Source: Voacanga thouarsii (Eukaryota; Streptophyta; Magnoliopsida; Gentianales; Apocynaceae). From it: a DNA stretch of 64,000 nucleotides. Shown one piece after another: positions 22,853-34,829 of this stretch. The notes under the pieces are model-generated. The model ran no database searches and was not told where the DNA came from. It saw only the letters and a list, made by a program, of their open reading frames with translations. The translations under genes were made by a program, and so were the position numbers. Where the stretch lies: contig JANUWF010000008.1 of NCBI GenBank assembly GCA_026120185.1, forward strand, positions 992,001 through 1,056,000, given 5' to 3'. Each line of letters opens with the position of its first letter. Positions within the stretch are counted from its first letter, which is position 1.

Positions 22853-25387
22853 CTAGAGCCAATCATTCATATATCTAATACCAAATGACTCAACATGCCT
22901 ATCATGTTTTTTTTGGGATAGTACTTTTATAAGTGGGTTAACTATGTTCTCATCTGTAGAAACTCTTTCTATCTTTATATCCCCTCTTTCAATAATCTCT
23001 CTTATCAAATGAAAGCATCTAAGTACATGCTTGGATCGCTGGTGAGACTGTGGTTCCTTTGCTTGTGCAATGGCTCTATTGTTGTCACAATATAAAAATA
23101 TTGGATCAACAATGGTAGGAACCACTCCAAGTTTTGTGACGAACTTCTTGATCTAAACTGCTTCTTTAGCTGCTTCCCAAGTGGCTATGTACTTAGCTTC
23201 AGTCGTTGAGTCGACTGTTTGGAACTTTTCCAACTCACTGCCCCTCCACACAACATAAACACGTAGCCAGATTGTGATTTGAAATCATCCTTATCAGATT
23301 GAAAACTGGCATTTGTATACCTGTTTACTTTCAAATTACCTGGTCCATACACCAAGAATACATCCTTAGTCCTACGTAAGTACTTAAGGATATTCTTTAC
23401 AACCACCCAATGATCCTCTCCAAGATCAGACTGGTATCTGCTCATAAAACTTAGAGCACAAGATTCATCGGGCCTAATACATATCATAGCATACATGATA
23501 AAACTAATTGCAGATGCATATGGTATTCTACTCATGTGATCACTTTTAATTTGTATCTTAGGATACATCAATTTTGAAAGGCTTATCACATACTTCATGG
23601 GTAAGAATCCCTTCTTGGATTGATCCATGCTAAACCTTTTTAGCATTTTATTTATGTTTGTAGACTGTGAATGACCTAACAACCTTTTTTTATCTATCTC
23701 TATAGATCCTTATTCCAAGAATGTAGGTTGCTTCTCCAAGATCTTTCATGAAGAATTTCTTAGACAACCAAACTTTCACTGATTGAAGGACAGGTACATC
23801 ATTTTCTATAAGCAATAAGTAAAAGATTGTACTCCCACTAACCTTCTTGTACACAAATGGCTCAGCCATATTTTGAATGAAACCAAACTCTTTGATTGTT
23901 TCATCAAAACGGATGTTTCAACTCCTAGAAGCTTGCTTATATCCATAAATGGACCTTTGCGGCTTGCACACTTTTGTACTATCATTATATGTGAAACCCT
24001 CAAGTTGTGTTATATATACTTCCTCAGTTAGATTTTTATTTAGAAAAGCTCTTTTCACATCCATTTGCCAAATCTCAAAATCAAAATGAGCGGCAATGGC
24101 TAGGAGTATTCTGATGGATTTTAGCATGGTCACTAGCGAGAATGTTTCGTCATAGTCAATACCATATTGTTGATGATAATCCTTAGCCACTAGTCGTGCT
24201 TTATAGGTGACTATGTTACCATCCATGTCAGTTTTTATCTTGAAAATCCATTTGCATCCAATAGGTTTGATTCCTTTAGGTGGATCAACCAAAGTCCATA
24301 CATGGTTATCATACATGGAATCCATCTCTAACTTTATGGCCTCAAGCCATTTGTCAAATTCTGAACTGTTCAGAACTTTCTTGTAGGTGGTAAGCTCATC
24401 TTTATCTATGAGAAATATATCATTGTAGTCACTTTTAAGAAATCCATAACTCTCAAATACAACACGTATCCTACTCGACCTACGAGGATCTTGTGTAATA
24501 GAAAGTTTATTTATTCTCTCAATAGATGTGGGATCAGACGATTAATCCTTTTTTTTTTTTTTTTTTTTTTGTTCTTCTTGAACTTCACTAAGTTCAATTT
24601 TACTCCCACTGTCCCCTTTGAGCATGTGCTCCTTCTCTAAGAAGACAGCATGCTTCGAAACAAACACTTTTTTTTCGGATGGGAGATAGAAGTAATACCC
24701 AAAAGATTCTTTTGGATAACCCACAAACAAACACTTGCCAGACTTATTATCAAATTTATCTGACTGTAGCCTTTTGACAAAGGAAGGGCAACCCTATACT
24801 CTCCAGTGAGATAATTTTGGTTTCTTACTAAACATCTTAAATGTGGTGGTATCAACCATTTTTAACGGAACTCTATTTAGAATATAAACAAAAGTCTCTA
24901 GTGCGAACCCCCAAAATAATTTTGTCAAGTTTGCAGAAGCCATCATGGTTCATACTATGTCTAGAAGGGTTCAATTCCTTCTCTCAAATACACCATTATA
25001 TTAAGGTGTATGTAGTGGAGTCCATTGAGATAATATCCTATTATCTCTAAGATAACCTTGAAACTCTTGACTTAAGTATTCACCTTCTCGATCTGATCTT
25101 AGAGCCTTAATACTTTTGCCAAGTTGTTTCTCTACTTCATTCTTGAAGCATTTGAACTTTTCAAAAGTTTCATATTTGTATTTCATTAAATTCAAATATC
25201 CATATCGTGAATAATCAACGATAAAGATTATGAAATAGTTATAACCACCTTTTACTTGTATAGACATTGAGTCACATACATCAGAATGTATGAGTTCTAA
25301 TAACTCTTTGGCCCTTTCTCCTTTTCCAGAAAAATGAGTTGTAGCCATTTTACCTAGTAAACAAAACTCACAAGTACTATAGGATTC

Positions 25388-25388
<1 letters not shown>
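22853..25388 (-). pseudogene. Copia element 2: integrase, RT and RNase H remnant, truncated 5' end
   Basis: In order from the 5' side: 'TCEFCLLGKMATTHFSGKG' and 'LLELIHSDVCDSMSIQ' (GAG-pre-integrase and integrase start, 25250-25385), 'ALRSDREGEYLSQEFQGYL', 'LFVGYPKESFGYYFYLPS' (24660-24735), RT from 'MDSMYDNHVWTLVDPP' (24325) through GCKWIFKIKTDMDGN, QMDVKRAFLNKNLTEEVY and IYGYKQASRS (23918), 'KDLGEATYILGIRIYRD', RNase H 'ILKYLRRTKDVFLVYGPGN' and 'SFQSDKDDFKSQSGYVF' (23240-23420) and LYCDNNRAIAQAK. The YVDD codons are absent near 23810-23830: the sequence jumps to 'LLLIENDVPVLQ'. Its 5' part (protease, gag, 5' LTR) is missing; it ends exactly at the microsatellite. A run of about 22 T lies at 24550-24571. 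Confidence 0.85.
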
Positions 25389-25418
<30 letters not shown>

Positions 25419-25534
25419 TGTATGTATGTATGTATGTATGTATGTATGTATGTATGTATGTATGTATGTATGTATGTATGTATGTATGTATGTATGTATG
25501 TATGTATGTATGTATGTATGTATGTATGTATGTA

Positions 25535-25582
<48 letters not shown>

Positions 25583-25601
25583 TATGTACGTATGCGTATG
25601 C

Positions 25602-25633
<32 letters not shown>

Positions 25634-25682
25634 TATGCGTATGCGTATGCGTATGCTGTGTGTGTGTGTGTGTGTGTGTGTA
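25389..25682. repeat. Compound microsatellite (TATG)n-(TG)n-(TACG/TATGCG)-(TG)n
   Basis: About 38 TATG units (25389-25540), then TG runs (25541-25578, 25602-25629, 25656-25681) separated by TACGTATG and TATGCG patches. It lies exactly between the truncated copia element 2 and the resumed gypsy LTR. The homologous LTR position in the other copy (52227-52260) is a plain (TA)n. Long open frames here on both strands are artefacts of the repeat. Confidence 0.95.
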
Positions 25683-28147
25683 TTGATATACATACATCAT
25701 ATCACAAAATTAAAGTACTAGTTATAAATGATTAAAATTAATAATTTGAACAATAATAATAATCTCATAGCAACAACTAAATTATTCATAGCATAAATGA
25801 CATATACATAAATTCTATTTATAGTGTCGCATGCTTTACTGATCATCTCATCTCATTTCCCTCATCCAACATAACAAAGATAACACAATAAATCCACAAT
25901 TTTACCATGTTATACCTATAACAATTGTTATATCTGAAGATATAAGCAACTCATATAGTAACATAATATCTCCCGTCCTCTTTCTATTGAAACTACAAAT
26001 TCCAACATCTTTCTCCCCAAATATCACCACAACAAATCATCATAGACCATCTCAACACTTCATCTTAATATTATCCTACAAAACTTGAGTTCATGGAAGT
26101 GGAAGGTTAAGCAAAAGTTACTTGTCTAAAGATTAGTTTAATTTAAGGGAAATATTTTGATAACTAAGAGCCCTTGATTACTTCAATGCTCAAGCCTCAA
26201 CCTCCTTTGGATAGATTCCATCTGATCCAAGTGAAGGAAATTAATCAAGATGAACATGATTTTTTATCCAAAGGAATAAAAAGTATAAGGAAAAAGAGAA
26301 AGAAAAGAGAGAAAATGAGATTAGTGATTGAACTAAATTACCTTCTGGTTTGATCTTTGGGGTAGGAGTTTCTTGATTGATTTGATGTTAAAATCCAGAA
26401 TATAGGAGAGAATTGTAAGAGTTCTTGCTTGTTTAGGGTGATTTTGAGTGATTTGAGATACTTGGAGATGAGTGGGATGTAAAAGAGTGAAAGTGTGTGT
26501 TCTTGATGTTCTTGAGAGAACAATAGAGCAAATGAAAGAACTGTGTGAGTGTTCTTGAAGTTGAAGTAGCTGAATGGTAAGTATAGTGGTAGTATTTCGG
26601 TTGGCTTGTTGTAGAGAGTTCCTAGGAATAAAAGTGGTATTTGAATTTTGAAATTGAAAAGGTGTTGAGTAAATGGTGGAAACTATGGTAATAGTGAGTT
26701 CTAATAGTGACCGAATGGAAGAGGTTTGAAGTGCTCTTGTGATGGTTCTTTCATCTACTAGGAATAAAGAAGAAAATTGAAGTGGTCTTGTGCTTTGTGC
26801 TAGGTGAAACCTTGCACTAGTTGAAGGCTAAAATTCTGGTAACATAAATTAAGGTTAAAAGCTATCTTAGTTAAGTGTTTAAAGGAGATATTCAAGGCTT
26901 TTACTTTTAAATTCAAATTAATTTGAATAGCGGAAAATTAGGAGTGTTTAGAAATGTTCTAATGGTGTTTTCAGTTGGCATAGCTAGGTGAAAAAAGATG
27001 AATAGCTTGACATTGTTAGGACCGAAATTATGAAGAAGAAGAAGAAATGAAAACTGATTATATACACCATGCTTGTTGGAAAAATTTTGCTTACTTGTGT
27101 ATGGTAGTATGGAGTGTTTTGATGTGTTGGTTGAGGTTTTGAATTTCCAATCCAAAACACTTTGAAGGTAGTGTTTGAAGCTTGGTTTTAGGAAAATTTT
27201 GAGTCGTATAATGGCGTCTTGATCGGCTACCTTAGAAAAAGAAGTATGAAGTTAAAGCTGGTTCTTGGGGTCTAGTACTTGAAGAATAAATCCCCTCTTT
27301 TGCTCAAAATGGAAGAAGTTAATTTACAAAAGGAAGAATACACCCCCACTGCCTAGTTTCGGTCGCAAAGACGACTGATTAGCTAAGAAGATGAACCAGA
27401 AAATTCCTAGCTTCCTTAAGCATGATCAACAACAATGAAGTTTCCTTTGGAGATAAAATAGGTGTTTTAATTTTTGAAAACCAAGAATCTATCCAACCTC
27501 TTATTCTTCCTATGTTTCACCCTTGGTATTTCTAATTTGCTAAAATTCTGGTATCATGTGTATCTAGAATTGAGGACAAACAACTTAAATATGGAAGAAT
27601 TTAAGTTGAGAGAAAATTCAAATTTAAAAAGGTTATGACATTAAAGCACGCATATAGGAATTGGAGATTTTATCCAAATCTCCTCAAGTAAGAAACTAAA
27701 TCTTACATTCTAAAGACAATTTTCCTATATCTAGGAAATGCAAGAGGGACTTCAAATAGTAGTTGGGTTGTCCCAACTGGTTATGGGGATAAGAAAAGAT
27801 TAAAATCAAAAATAAATTTGTAGCAAGTAGGATTTGAACTTGAGTCATCAAGAGATAATTCTCATACTTTAACCACTAGACCACAATAACTTTTGTGTTC
27901 TCTAGTCTAACTCAATTACTCCTATCTCCTAACTCCAAAATTTACCTAATTCCTTGAAGGATATTCTGACATTCCTTTCTTATGAATCTAAAATAAAAAT
28001 ACTCTCTATTTCTAACACACAATAAAAACGCATATAAATAATTTTAAATTCCTTCAAATTTTCATCTAGACAATATATGCACATATAATATGCCATGAAA
28101 TGCAACTCTTCCCTCTAACCTAGGGTAAGCTTAGGTTAAATTTTATA
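25683..28147 (-). mobile_element. Long gypsy-type 3' LTR, part next to the polypurine tract
   Basis: Closely matches 52265-54611 along its length, from 'gatatacatacatcat' to the final 'gttaaattttata' (28135-28147), which corresponds to GGTGGGGTTTTACA in the other copy. It is followed directly by a reverse-complement polypurine tract, so this is the U3 side of the 3' LTR of a minus-strand element. It includes a tRNA-like segment (27822-27895). No coding region; short open frames are not conserved between copies. Confidence 0.8.
27822..27895 (-). repeat. tRNA-like Pol III box pair inside the LTR
   Basis: On the minus strand TGGTCTAGTGG (27873-27883) fits the A-box exactly, and AGTTCAAATCC (27830-27840) fits the B-box at 9 of 11, with tRNA-like spacing. 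Homologous segments occur in two other LTR copies (54308-54373 and 63813-63880). There are no matching acceptor-stem halves, so it is not a normal tRNA gene. Confidence 0.6.
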
Positions 28148-28162
28148 TCCTCCCCTCCTTTA
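28148..28162 (-). promoter_or_regulatory. Polypurine tract of the long gypsy-type element
   Basis: TCCTCCCCTCCTTTA on the plus strand, that is AAAGGAGGGGAGGA on the element's strand, immediately upstream of the LTR start. It fixes the direction (minus) and shows that the interior of the element lies to the right. Confidence 0.7.
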
Positions 28163-28335
28163 AAGAATTTTATCCCAAAAGTCAGTATGTACCTTCACCA
28201 TAAGTCGGCATATTTTTACTTCACCCATTCTCTATTTCCTTTATGGCATTCTGTGTGCCATGATGCTCCTATAACACTTTTACCATTGGTCTTTGCTTAT
28301 TCATACTTGAATCTAAAAATATCGATAGACTTCTC

Positions 28336-29865
28336 TGTTGAGATTCGTGGACTCCAAAACGCGAAAAACATCTACGAATCTCTTTCGAGGATCCAAGTAA
28401 ACGATTAAAAATATCTAAGATTTACAGAATTACCTTTTGTTTGGTGTAATCGAGATCCTTCGATTCTAATTATGCTGTTGTATGTGCAACCCAAACGATC
28501 ACCAGACGCTGCAGTGTGCGAATGTCCTCTATCGGATACACACGGCGAACTGACTCGTTACCCTGAGAGTGCTAGCGCCTAGGGCTTGAGGGTTTTTTGT
28601 TTTTTTTTTTCCTAATGAATGGAGGCGCGAATATTTTCAACAAAACAGGGCTCTTGAGAAGACGGCTAGGGTTTTCTTAAAAAATTCCTGAACCTCTTAG
28701 AGTCCAATTCTAATAATATCTTATCATATTTTAATTTAAATTCAAATTAAATTAAAACTGATATAATAAGATTCTGCCATTATCTCGGTAATTTAACTAA
28801 TTAATTTACCAAGCCAGATTCTTATAATCTGGACATTATCCAGATACATCGAATGTGGACATATTTCCAAATTCATTGTATCTGGTAAATTTTCTAAGTT
28901 CGATTAACTTAGACATATTTCTAGATTCATCAAATCTGGTTACCAGAAAAATAACCTAACAAGTTCGCTTATTGTGTGACCCTATAGATTCATTTAACAC
29001 TGGCAGTATGCCTAAATCATATTTAAATAGCCCACAAGTTATAAGCGGTTTCTAGCAAAATATTATAACTATCTAGGTTAAATGAAGATCAGTGATCTTT
29101 TTTAACCAAACCACAATTTTATATTTAGTCCTTTTGTCACACGATATCCAGATTAAGCATAAGGCACAGAGCATGTCATCCTTATTAAGCTTAATCATTT
29201 ATTTCTTGATTTCATAGTAGACTGTTCAAACAAATGATATCAATATCTTAGATTGATATATTTGAGCACGGTCATGCATTTTAACAGTCTAACTTATCAA
29301 GGGGCCCATGGATATCTCTCCCATAATTGAGAGGGACAAATTCCTTCACTATCAATCATATTCATCTCCTTGATTTATTCTATATCCAACAGTAGTCTAA
29401 TTTATTATCTGGTTAAAGACAACTTTAGACAATGTCAAAATATAGAATTTATCAAGTAGGAAACTATGATGAATTTAGGTCGAAGGACTTTTAATATCAT
29501 TATGGCTAGAAAGTACTTATGACATGTTCCATGAAGTACTCTCACAGTGGGTCATGTCCAATACAATGTTCTCTAACATTTATTTATATTTTGACTTCAT
29601 ATCCCAAATATTCATGACCAGTAAAACATAGCCATAAAGTCATAAACATACTAATCTTAATTTATTATTATTCCAATAATAATAATCGATCAGGGACATT
29701 TTTAGAATAGTCATTGTATTTATTGTTGGGTTTTACTATCAAGTCACATACTTGATGACCACAAAACAAAATGCACTATTCATGGAAAGGAAAACCTCAT
29801 ATTATTATATAAAACATAACGACAATAGTATAAGTACAAATTAACTCTAGGGCATATCCCTAACA
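28336..29865 (-). mobile_element. Solo copia-type LTR with perfect 5-bp target duplication
   Basis: On the minus strand it runs from TGTTAGGGATATGCCCTAGA to CTCAACA, 1530 bp, flanked by TTCTC at 28331-28335 and 29866-29870. 'TATGCCCTAGAG' is a typical copia LTR start. No interior and no second LTR: the element has been reduced to one LTR by recombination. It splits the interior of the long gypsy-type element. Confidence 0.9.
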
Positions 29866-29870
29866 TTCTC

Positions 29871-32734
29871 CACACATCTCAGATTAGGAAGCAATACCAC
29901 AGCTTGTCTTTTAGCACACGCCTCGCACCTCCATGAGAATTGACTCCTCTACTGATTAGAAGTTGATGTGTGTCTGCCAAGTTAGGCAAAGTCCAGTGAA
30001 TGGAAAAATTCATGAGGAGGTAGGAAAAGGTCTCAACATAGAAAATATTAAACAGTTAAAGTAGAAGTGTTATAAGAATAATTAGGCATAGCATTGAGGA
30101 GTTTGATGAGAAGTATTCGCAAACATGAATGAAGTTCCTAAGGCCGCCTCAAACAGCCAAGTCTTGGGAGAGAACTTATGACAACAACAAAAGGTGACGT
30201 AAGTGATTTGGTAGGAAGAAGCTGAAAAGAAAAAGAAAAGAAACGAGATCACGAAAAGTGTGCCTTTATCTTAAGAAATTATAATAGTAATTTCTAATCC
30301 TTCCTTCAATGCATCCCTTCATGACGCTTTAAGTTTTCCCTCTGGCAGAGTAAGTACAACTGCATGCATGGTTCTTCTCTTGGACTCTTGGAGAGTCCTT
30401 TCATACTTCTCATCCCACTGTTTGCGACATATTTTCTATAGTCGAGTCAAAACCAATGCAAGGATTGGATATTCCCAAATGAAACTATGGTAATAATTTG
30501 CTACTACCATTAAATTCTTACCTTCCGTAATAGACTCAAGTAACCCCGAGTGACAAAATTCTACACCTAGTTGGATTTATCTTACCCTTAACCTAGGTTT
30601 CCACATGTCTTGAAAGTAAAGCTATGTTTGACCAAAATTCACACCTACAAAACTAGCCAAAAGTTCTTGCCCCTTATCATTACTACAACTCCTCTTAATT
30701 ATTCCAAGCCTATCACTATCTTCACCACATATCATTCCTCGGGTAGATGTAATGTGGTAATCTTCATTAGAATCATAGTAAAAAAGCTTTTAACCTACTT
30801 AAATATCGTTCCACACTCATGACTCAAGTACACAAACCATTGTAGCTAAACAAAAATTCTTAATACTCTTTCTACATTAACTTAAAATTCCTTGCTCCTG
30901 ATATTAAGCACCACCTTTTTTTTGCCTCAATTTCTCTACACTCAATTCCATCTAAACGATCTACGAAAATGAATTACTCTGTCTCCATAATTAAATTAAG
31001 CTCCTTATTTTAACCATGATTCCATGCCCAATATATTATCTTAATTCTCAAGGAACGTGCGAATTAAGTTTCTTAGTAGTTTACTTCCCAACCATAATTT
31101 CTCTTCTCAAATACAACCTATAAATTCCTCTTCTAAGCATGGAGAAGCATGTCTAATAATTTATATGCTAATTCATGACTATCACAATTTGAGTGATTAA
31201 TATATTACTTCATATACAAATGCTTGGAGCTAAGATCAAAGAGCCTATTCCTATCAAAAATTTAAAAAAAAAAAAAAACTTACCTCGCAGTATCAAATCC
31301 TATGTCCTATTTGCTTGTCGCAAATACTTGGCCTTCACTTGCAGTCTCATCTTATTCCCTCCCATTAACTGCATTTGTGGCTTAGCAATGGTGTCCATAG
31401 CTGCAGCATATTTGTTTAGGAGTGGGATGTCAAAGTCCTCAGTTTGGCAAGGTTCGTAATCTTTCCGCTAGTCCCTCAGTTGCTACATCCTATTCTTGTT
31501 CATATCCTTCACATAAGTTAGGCGTAGTATGTTGCATTTGTCCAAACTTTGGTGGCGATAACTCATTATCATAAATGGCACTATTACAGACCACAGTTTT
31601 GTATCTTGGTGCCATCTTCAGTTACAACCACCCACTTTGATAAGTCAATATGGAAAAAGGGTCGTGCTCATGAGAATGCAAAGTCAATACAATGACAGCT
31701 TTTAAGTTTTGGTTTAACAAATGCACACAGTAATTTGCAAAAGAAAAAAAGTGCTCAAAAATTCTTCATCCAAATCCATCAAATCATACTTTTATAGAAA
31801 AAAAAAAATGGATACCCTATATGAAAACCTTATTTTGAATATTTAAATGTTTGCAACAAAGAAACAGGTTGTAATGGATAAATTAACAACTAAATAAATG
31901 AACAAATATAAGTCCAAATAAATAAATGCTAATCTTCTAAAAGTTCTTCCTCCCTGCTAGTCTAGCCATCACTAGAGGAATTAGAAGCAAGCTCCACCAA
32001 CCAACCCTCAGTGTTCTTAGAGAAGTCTATCCCATGTCCACTCACAAACTTAAGAGAACTGCCCTTATTTTTGGGCCTATTGGAACTCTCTTCTACCTTC
32101 CCTTTTCCCTTCTCTCATGCTCTCCTAGCCACCTCTTGGAGTTTCTCCATAGCTATAGCAAGTCACCTATTTATCTCATCTATCTCTCTATCCAACCTGG
32201 CTATCTCATCCTCACACTTTCCAGTGATATCCCTACCTAGTGTAGGTGCAACCTCCCCTATGGGTGGGGTCATAGATGTCACAACTGACTTCTCATCCTC
32301 ATTGTCAGTGTATCTCTTCTCCTTCCTCGCCATCAATAATGTCTATGTCCTTCTCTCTCTCGTCATTAGTATCATCCACCTCTTCACTGCTTTCATCATC
32401 GACGTTAGCTTCCTCCTCTCCGGCCACTCCTTTATTATTCGCACCAAGTATCTCTTTCTCACCCTCATTGTCAAAAACTAGGTCAATTACTAGTATAGGT
32501 TGATCTTGAAGGTGAAATACAGCAAACAGACACACGGAAGCAAGGAAAAAAATGCAGTAGCAGAAGAAAAATACCTTTATGTTTTCTGAAAACCGGTTGC
32601 TTAGGCTATCTTGATGATAGTTGTCCTTCAACCACTGGAGGATTAGAAGAAGAGCCTGGTGATAACCCCCCAAGTCTTCGACTTCTTCGCATTTGCTTGA
32701 ACACTAAGCTTTTGATTTTTTAGAATATGACCAC
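29871..32734 (-). mobile_element. Interior of the long gypsy-type element, no recognisable pol
   Basis: 2.9 kb between the solo LTR and the next LTR. I searched by eye for RT (YxDD), integrase and protease motifs on the minus strand and found none. An acidic, glutamate/aspartate-rich frame with stops lies at 31990-32673 and a fragment starting MAPRYKT at about 31470-31615; see the separate entry. The rest is A/T-rich without signal. The element is therefore either non-autonomous or has lost pol. Confidence 0.5.
31990..32673 (-). pseudogene. Acidic gag-like frame of unknown family
   Basis: On the minus strand a frame of about 120 codons (32305-32673) ends in a strongly acidic stretch (ANVDDESSEEVDDTNDEREK). 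After frameshifts the same strand continues with 'APTLGRDITGKCEDEIARLD' and 'AIAMEKLQEVARRA', a heptad-like, probably coiled-coil piece, ending with 'DFSKNTEGWLVELASNSSSD' near 31970. Acidic plus coiled-coil composition at the 5' side of the element would suit a gag protein, but I recognise no family. The opposite strand also has serine-rich open frames, which I take as shadows. Confidence 0.3.
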
Positions 32735-34440
32735 TGTTGGATTGTATGCCCTCTTAGACTAGGTTTCTGGTGTAAAATCGAATATTTTAATAAAAGAATT
32801 TATTTTCAGAAATTGTTTGTGAATTTATTTTTTGTATGTGCATGATTTTCATTTGGAACAAACTCATTGTGTTTAAATAAGTGATCCATGTGAATGGTGG
32901 TCTTTCACAGTAAGGTATGGATCATGGGTTATTTAACACATAAACATTTGTTCTTAGCCTATTGATGAGACTGGGAACCTCATCATGTTTAGGTTATTAT
33001 GTTATGAATTCCAAATGGGGAATGACTTACCTTTAGCCAGTGAGTAGTCCACTCACTTCATAACATAAGCGTATTTTGAATACGTAGAACAGGACCTGTA
33101 GTAGTGGTTTCTCAAAGTACTATATGGAAGAAACCTAGACTACTACCGCTACAGCATGGACTAGTACTCTACGACTTGAGTATGAGTTGGTGGTCTGGCG
33201 AAGCTAGAAGCATATACTTTGATTTGCTATAGTTGAGGTTCTATCGTAGGGCTAATATACTTGCATGTTGGGTATGTGTAACTAGTTAGTTAAGATAGAC
33301 TTATACAAGATATTTTCTGCACTATATCGCCCCTTGTGGTTTTTCGAATTGTCTAAATTATCCAGGGCCCTGGGAAACATGACTTGGATGTTTGCTTTAG
33401 GGTAGCTCCCTTGGAAAGTGGAAACACTCCAGGAAGTCGTAGATCATTAGACTAGAAGCCTAAGGATGGTAGATGTCATTTAGGGGGGTGTTAGTACACT
33501 TCTTCCTCTCTAAATGTACGGCGATGTGTAGAGGGGTATTTTAGTCATTTCACCTATAGGTCGGAGACTTTGCGAATGCAGAATTGTCCTTGGGGTCAAT
33601 ATTTCCTTATGGTGATATTAGGAAATATTTAAAATGCAAAATACAGCTATTTATATAGCAGGGGTATTTTGGTCATTTTAGCAGCCAAGGCGATGTGTCT
33701 TTTTGGTCCTCGGGATAGCCCGTAAGTCCTAAATATTTTTTGGGTTGAGGATTTGGTCTCAGTTGAAGAGGATTTTATTTTATTTTATTTTATTTTATTT
33801 TATTCAGAAAGTCTAATTTATTATTGGACTGGAATAAAATAAATAAATAAATAAAATAGGAGTTGAGAGAAATTAATTATCTAGTTTATTTGGTTAATTA
33901 ATTATTCAGGGCTTAGGTCCAGTATGAATAATTAAGAAATTAACCTGGGCTTAAACTAGGAGAAATAATTAATGTTTAATTATTTATTGGGTTATTTATA
34001 TAGGCCCAAGAAATAAATAATTAAAGATTAATTATTATGGTTCATATGGGCTCATTAATTATTTATTGGGTTACTTATGTAAGCCCAAGAAATAAATAAT
34101 TAATATTTATTAATTTGGGCCTTTTGGGTCCAAGAAAAATAATAAATATTTATCTGGCCCAATAGCTTGGACCTTAGGGTTTTTTTCCAGATACGGTTAA
34201 AAGGAGTTTAGGGTTAGGCCAAACTGATTCTCAAGATAACATCTGGGTGTTTTGAAATCCCGGAGATATGTTTATCAGAGATTGAGAGACCTAGTTGAGG
34301 CTAACTTATAAAACAACTCTTTGTAAAAGGAAAAACCCTAATTTTTTCCAAGCCACACAAGACTCTCACGTCTCTCTCTAGCTCTCTCTCTCACGTTTCT
34401 TCTTCTTGGTTTCTCCTTGTTCTTTGTTAACCAATAGCGA
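32735..34440 (+). mobile_element. Copia-type LTR in plus orientation (inverted partner of 34830-47124)
   Basis: Starts TGTTGGATTGTATGCCCTCT. Long stretches recur in reverse complement at 34830-36030 and 46654-47124, for example 'ggcgatgtgtctttttggtc', 'ccagggccctgggaaacatg' and 'cactcacttcataacataagcgtattttgaata'. It contains (TTTTA)n at 33773-33804 and a 79-bp-spaced partial duplication (33977 and 34056, 'taattatttattgggtta'). The transcribed leader ends in CT-rich sequence near 34380-34430. The right edge is approximate and no primer binding site follows. Confidence 0.6.
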
Positions 34441-34829
34441 GTGAACCAATGAGAATTGAGACTTTTTCTCTTTCCCATTGTGTTCACCAACTAGAGGTTA
34501 GGCTGAGGAATATCCCGAGAGCGAGAAAGCTAAGCGTTAATGTAAACAAGGCGAAGTAGAAGGCTAGCGGGTGTTCAACCGGAAGCTCCTTTAAGTGTGC
34601 AAAGTGAGGCGATTCCAGCCGTTCAATCTGTTCCTACGCAACCTAGGAGGGTTAAGGAACGCAAATGTATGATCTTCACGCTTCCGCATGGCCTTTATGG
34701 CTCGCGTTTATTTTTCTCCAGTTTTTTTTCGCTACAGAGCATGATTCCCCTGTTTCACATTTTCCCTCAACCACTGCCTATAAAGCTGGTGAGAGTTACG
34801 GGAAAGGTGATGGTCTTTTGTTCTTCTTG
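34441..34829. other. Spacer between the two opposed LTRs
   Basis: About 390 bp that I cannot assign to either LTR. It includes 'gttcctacgcaacctaggagggttaagga' and a weak plus-strand frame (34597-34830) without recognisable homology. The junction of the two insertions must lie here. Confidence 0.4.

Noticed and set aside
25389..25682. Possible CRISPR-like or satellite array
   Set aside because: Unit length is 2-4 bp without spacers; a simple sequence repeat.
25001..25735. Long open frames with TH/YIHT or YVCM repeats on both strands
   Set aside because: They are translations of the (TATG)n/(TG)n microsatellite joined by chance to integrase sequence; no real protein.
27822..27895. Functional tRNA gene
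   Set aside because: A and B boxes are present but the ends do not pair as an acceptor stem, and homologous decayed copies occur in other LTRs.
32011..32503. Serine-rich plus-strand frames as a host gene
   Set aside because: Complement of a GAA/GAT-rich acidic frame on the minus strand; low complexity gives open frames on both strands.
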